A stretch of 64,000 nucleotides of DNA from Paramacrobiotus metropolitanus (Eukaryota; Tardigrada; Eutardigrada; Parachela; Macrobiotidae), in the NCBI RefSeq assembly GCF_019649055.1, contig NW_026570221.1, positions 1,054,001 to 1,118,000 on the forward strand. The letters are read 5' to 3'. Within the stretch, counting starts at the first letter, position 1. Every line of letters begins with the position of its first letter. The translations under genes were made by a program, and so were the position numbers. A model generated the notes under the pieces. It did not search any database. It was given only the letters and a program-made list of their open reading frames with translations, and was not told where the DNA came from. Positions 60,421-64,000 of the stretch are shown in pieces.

Positions 60421-62460
60421 ATGGACAAAAACACACTTTATAGCTCTTGTCGGATTCTGAGATTGGCATTATGTCCTGACGCCTACGGACTTTATCAAAC
60501 TGGCTCTTCGTGGAATTACACAGCGAAAAATGTTTTTAAGATTAGTGTGACGGACGATCCACCGTGGAGTTTCGAGAGTCCGCCTGGTTCAGGATGCTTT
60601 TGCGGGATTTCCATAACATTACTTGCTTTGATTGGTCAAAAACTGAATCTGAGGTATCTAAGTAATCAGTAACAGTACGTCTTAATTGCAACTGTTTCTT
60701 CCAGTTAGCTGGTTACCGTCACCAGTCCGATTTGCGTGAATTTCAGCCCAAGCTGCAATTTTGAGTTCATATTGAAAAAATAGTAATGCGATTGTGCACT
60801 TCAGATTTGTATGTATTGTGTACAGTTCATTTCAAAATTTTGACTCAATAGGAGAAACAAGGAATGTGGCTCGTACACAGCCTTACAGAGATGAGAATGT
60901 TTCGGCTATGAACATTCACATACGAGTTCATCCACAGCAAGTATAGTGCGCATTCAACCACGCTCACTATGTATAAATTTTTCCTCAAACTTAGTAAGTT
61001 TGAGGAAAAGTTTACCAATTGGGCTGTATATCTGACAGATCTGTTTATTCTGTTGTGATTTGCAAACGCTGTCTATTCTGTCGCAGGTATTCTATGCATA
61101 TCGAAGACGTGATCACCTCCAGATTTACAACTCCGGACGGCGTCGTATACACCGGCGCACCAGCTGAACTGCTGCTCGGATATGTTAACATGAGCATCCG
61201 AGCATACTCCGTAACCGTCACACGCCGCAACCATTTCGCCATGGTCCCCACTTATTTACTACGCAGTTACAAAGTTGCCGTTCACGAGCGCCGCCTGGTT
61301 GATTCGGCGATGGTCGCGGACTCCATAATCTATGCGTTTTTCTACGCCCCAATGCTGGTCGTATGGACTGCCATCGTCAGTGCAGGACTGTGCGTTGTTT
61401 GTGTGCTAATATTCGTGCGCTACACATTGGACAAAAACAGCATCCGCAAGGCTAATCGTTTGCACCCGGCGAAGCCAGCAAGAACAGCGGATTCTTTCGC
61501 TAGCGTATTTATGCGAAACAGTTACAATGTTTTTGCCAGCCTTATGAGTCAAGGTAAAGGTCATCGTACTCAGCTACGGAATTGTAGGAAAAGACATTTA
61601 AATGACTGCTTTTAGATAACATCGAAAGACCTCTGAGGTTCCTTGGAGCCCAGGTAGTAGTGGTGATATGGTTGATCTGCACATATTACGCTGCTACGCT
61701 GGTGACGACAAATGTCACGTCGAGCTTGTCAACATCGTATTTGACACCTCCGTTTCATACCATGCCGGGATTTGTGCAGTCCGAATTTTATCCGCTGCTG
61801 ACAACGGGAAGTTCAGAAGCGGAATTCATGGTAGGGAGCTGAATGCTCACCTCCGGCTACCAATAATATCGTTTTATAAAACGGCTGGGTTGCAGAATAG
61901 TCCCGCCCTGAAACCGCTGCTCGAAAGAATGCGGAAGTCAGATTACGGACAACCATTTGAACGGCGTATGGAAACGGCTGCCGCTCTGTCTAGAACGGAG
62001 AAGCTAGCCGTTTTCAGCAATGACGAAAAACCCTTGTTTCAGAAGATGGGTTTCGTCGTGGCCGTCGAGTCGGCATACGATCGCTTTGTTTCTACGTTCC
62101 AGCTGCCACTTGGCTCTCCGATGGACACAAAGCTGACAAACGTGTAAGACTCTTAAAACTGCATGCTTAACAGCATACGTCAAAGTTAGGCAAGTTTTCA
62201 GAATTCAGCGGATGGCCAAAACAGGAACTGTGCAGCGCTTAGCTCGGCTGCACAAGGAGATTTTGTATTTTGCGCACGGCGTGCCGTTTGCTCCGGGTTC
62301 CCAACCTCATACGAAAGGGAACTCAGCAATGCAAATGGATTCCTTAATCTCGGTGTGCTACATAATGGCCGGGATGTTGTGTCTCGCCTTTGTCTTGTTT
62401 CTGCTAGAACTGAAGTACGAAGCTAAACAATCCCGCTACAAAAAATTGCAGCAACAATGA
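60421..62460 (+). CDS. Ionotropic-receptor-like ligand-gated channel, tandem copy 1
   Basis: Belongs to the ionotropic glutamate receptor superfamily. Five exons: 60421-60653, 61087-61553, 61616-61830, 61896-62143, 62202-62460; 473 aa, in frame. No amino-terminal (ATD) domain, as in arthropod chemosensory IRs. Ligand-binding half S1: VFKISVTDDPPWSFE, GCFCGISITLLALIG, VYTGAPAELLLGYVNMSIR, YSVTVTRRNHF (the T-x-x-R Arg is kept). M1 is YAPMLVVWTAIVSAGLCVV. A pore-loop region with SFASVFMRN precedes M3 (VVVVIWLICTYYAATLV), where the usual SYTANLAAFLT is TYYAATLVTTNV. S2 includes RTEKLAVFSNDEKPLFQKMG, and M4 is SLISVCYIMAGMLCLAFVLF, followed by a basic tail. The 65-nt intron 61831-61895 removes a stop. 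The N-terminus shows no clear signal peptide, so an upstream exon may be missing. Likely sensory or synaptic; ligand unknown. Confidence 0.85.
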
Positions 62461-63212
62461 CCTTTTGTTGCATTACCTGAACGGCTAAAGTTGTAAAGCC
62501 ATACTGGACAAAAAATTGACTAAAATTGTAAATTGTTATCGACTGCTGGTTTTGCGGAAGAAAGCTAAAATTCCTGGTATGTTTCCGGTCATTCAGCTGC
62601 AGCTAGCTTCATCTAACCAAAACGGTCTGCTAATGTACTCTTGTATTGCGGCCCCGGTCCATGTTATACCGTATACCGTAGGATAACGCTCCAGACAGCG
62701 TCATAATGCGAAAGCTTATTCACAACGTTACTGAGTAATGCTTAACCGTTAAGAAAGAGAGAGAAAGGAGTTCAGTCGGTGACTTAACGTCAGCGTATTA
62801 AAGGTCGGTTCAGTACGTATGTTAAGTAATGACAAACCGAGTCAACGACACAAGAATTTAATGTTGTTATTATCTTATACGTGCGGCGTTATTGCACAAT
62901 TAACGAAACGTTAATTTGAATCAAGGCTGCCTGAAAGCCTAAATCGTACCGTATTAACATCGTAACTCGTACATCTCAGTTTACGTACAAGGCACCTTCA
63001 CAATATTGTGCAGCTGTCAGATTTTCTGTTGCTGAAGTATCCATTTCATTGCGTGTGATCTACATGTTATTTCAACCGCGTGCGTACCTGTTAATTCAAC
63101 CACTTCCCAGTTCAGTATCCCAAACACTAGTAATGTTTAGGTTATTGCACGAGGGAAAAATACAGATTTTTTAGCTTACCCTTTTGGCTGTCCATATGCG
63201 CACACCAGATTA
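62461..63212. other. Spacer between the ionotropic receptor copies
   Basis: No gene seen. A short purine run (aagaaagagagagaaagg) lies near 62751-62769. It presumably carries the 3' UTR of copy 1 and the promoter of copy 2. Confidence 0.5.
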
Positions 63213-64000
63213 ATGGACCGGCAAGTAATCTATCACGGCTGCCACGTTTTACAGTTAACTGTCTGCAACAGCGCATTCTTTGCCGATGACATGCAAATGT
63301 CATCGCGAAGTGATTATACCTTTGCAAGGGTATTTAACATCAGCGTGAAAGATGAACCGCCATGGAGTTTTGAAAGTCCGCCTGGTTCCGGATGTTTTTG
63401 CGGGATTTCTATCAGTCTGTTGGCGTTAATTGGAGAAAAGCTGGGACTTCGGTAAGAAAGTTGTTATTAAAGCACTACTTCATTTGTTGATTCGTTTATT
63501 TTAGCAGTGTAATCGAGTGATTATAACGTGTGCTGATTGTAATTTGTAAGCATAACGAGGGAAAAGCATATTGTGAAAAACCATCAAGCGGTTTTTATCG
63601 TAATGTAAAAAATACTGACTATGGAATTGTGATTACGTTTAACTAGAATTTTCCTGCGCATCGAAAACGCCGATTCCCCAAACATCACCTTGGCCGACGG
63701 TCGAGAATATTACGGAGGTCTAGCAGAAATGCTACTGGGCTACGCGAATATGAGCATTCGTCCGTATTCAGTAACAACGGCACGCGAAAAGCATTTCAAG
63801 ATGGCGTCCACCTATTTCATTCGGAGCTACAGTATTGCCGTACATGAACGATGGCAGAAGGAATCGGCTACTGTAGCCAATTCAATCATGTACGCACTGT
63901 TCTATGTCCCGTTGGCTGACCTTTGGCCGTTATTGCTACTGGCCGCAGTTTGCCTGCTGGGTGTGCTGACCTTCGTTAACTACGTAACAACTCAACAGTA
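63213..64000 (+). CDS. Ionotropic-receptor-like ligand-gated channel, tandem copy 2 (cut by window end)
   Basis: Paralogue of the gene just upstream with the same first splice (63213-63451, then from 63647). It carries VFNISVKDEPPWSFESPPG, CFCGISISLLALIGEK, a longer S1 loop (RIENADSPNITLADGREY), LAEMLLGYANMSIRPYS and HERWQKESA. M1 (LFYVPLADLWPLLLLAAV) follows and the window ends just after it. In this copy the residue equivalent to the T-x-x-R Arg is kept (TTAREKHF). M3, S2 and M4 must lie beyond 64000. The near-identity of PPWSFESPPGSGCFCGIS between copies points to recent duplication or strong constraint on the ligand-pocket entrance. Confidence 0.85.

Noticed and set aside
1-64000. tRNA, rRNA or CRISPR loci
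   Set aside because: No T-loop-like cloverleaf sequence, rRNA core motif or regularly spaced repeat-spacer pattern was found by eye; a tRNA scan would be decisive.

Overview
The window is eukaryotic DNA from a small-genome invertebrate. Genes lie on both strands and are cut into many short exons. Introns have gt/ag ends and are mostly 50-400 nt, and intergenic gaps are 0.1-4 kb. The gene content is animal: atypical soluble guanylyl cyclases, a Shaker-type potassium channel, ionotropic receptors, gustatory-receptor-like proteins, a clip-domain serine protease homologue, an astacin and a C-type lectin. Gustatory-like and ionotropic receptors together point to a protostome, probably an ecdysozoan. 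Compactness and style suggest a tardigrade, but that is inference and I have no marker gene to prove it. I see no bacterial genes, operons, CRISPR arrays, rRNA or tRNA genes.

Layout. 1.5-2.6 kb (-): a broken gustatory-receptor-like gene, back to back with 2.7-7.3 kb (+), an atypical soluble guanylyl cyclase. A tandem paralogue of the cyclase follows at 9.4-12.8 kb (+). 12.9-14.2 kb (-): a coiled-coil protein. 15.2-17.6 kb (-): an extracellular carbonic anhydrase. 17.6-21.9 kb: mostly empty, with a low-complexity block and a CRE-like site. 22.2-24.3 kb (-): a C2 plus IPT/TIG protein disturbed by a tandem duplication. 25.2-26.9 kb (-): a second gustatory-like receptor. 28.2-30.5 kb (-): a multi-pass membrane protein containing an inverted exon repeat. 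31.0-33.2 kb (-): DHRS4-like reductase, with an SDR fragment at 34.4 kb. 34.8-39.0 kb (+): a clip-domain serine protease homologue. 42.4-44.9 kb (+): a Kv1-like channel. 45.9-46.6 kb (+): a charged four-repeat protein. 48.0-49.3 kb (+): a C-type lectin. 50.2-52.9 kb (+): two tandem C-lobe pseudokinases. 54.0-55.2 kb (-): a related kinase. 56.6-59.4 kb (-): an astacin-like protein without its zinc site. 60.4 kb to the end (+): two tandem ionotropic-receptor-like genes, the second cut by the window edge.

Two themes run through the window. First, sensory and signalling families have expanded in tandem or nearby (cyclases, ionotropic receptors, gustatory-like receptors, kinase-like genes). Second, many enzyme-family members have lost catalytic residues: the protease homologue (Ser to Gly), the astacin (all zinc ligands), the C-lobe pseudokinases, and cyclases lacking both metal-binding Asp residues. 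Several fast-evolving genes carry single-base frameshifts, often in homopolymers. These could be assembly errors or real decay. Nine gene models (both cyclases, DHRS4, protease homologue, Kv, lectin, astacin, first ionotropic receptor, coiled coil) close in frame across all junctions, so their exon boundaries are well supported. Protein lengths quoted for them come from summing those exons.
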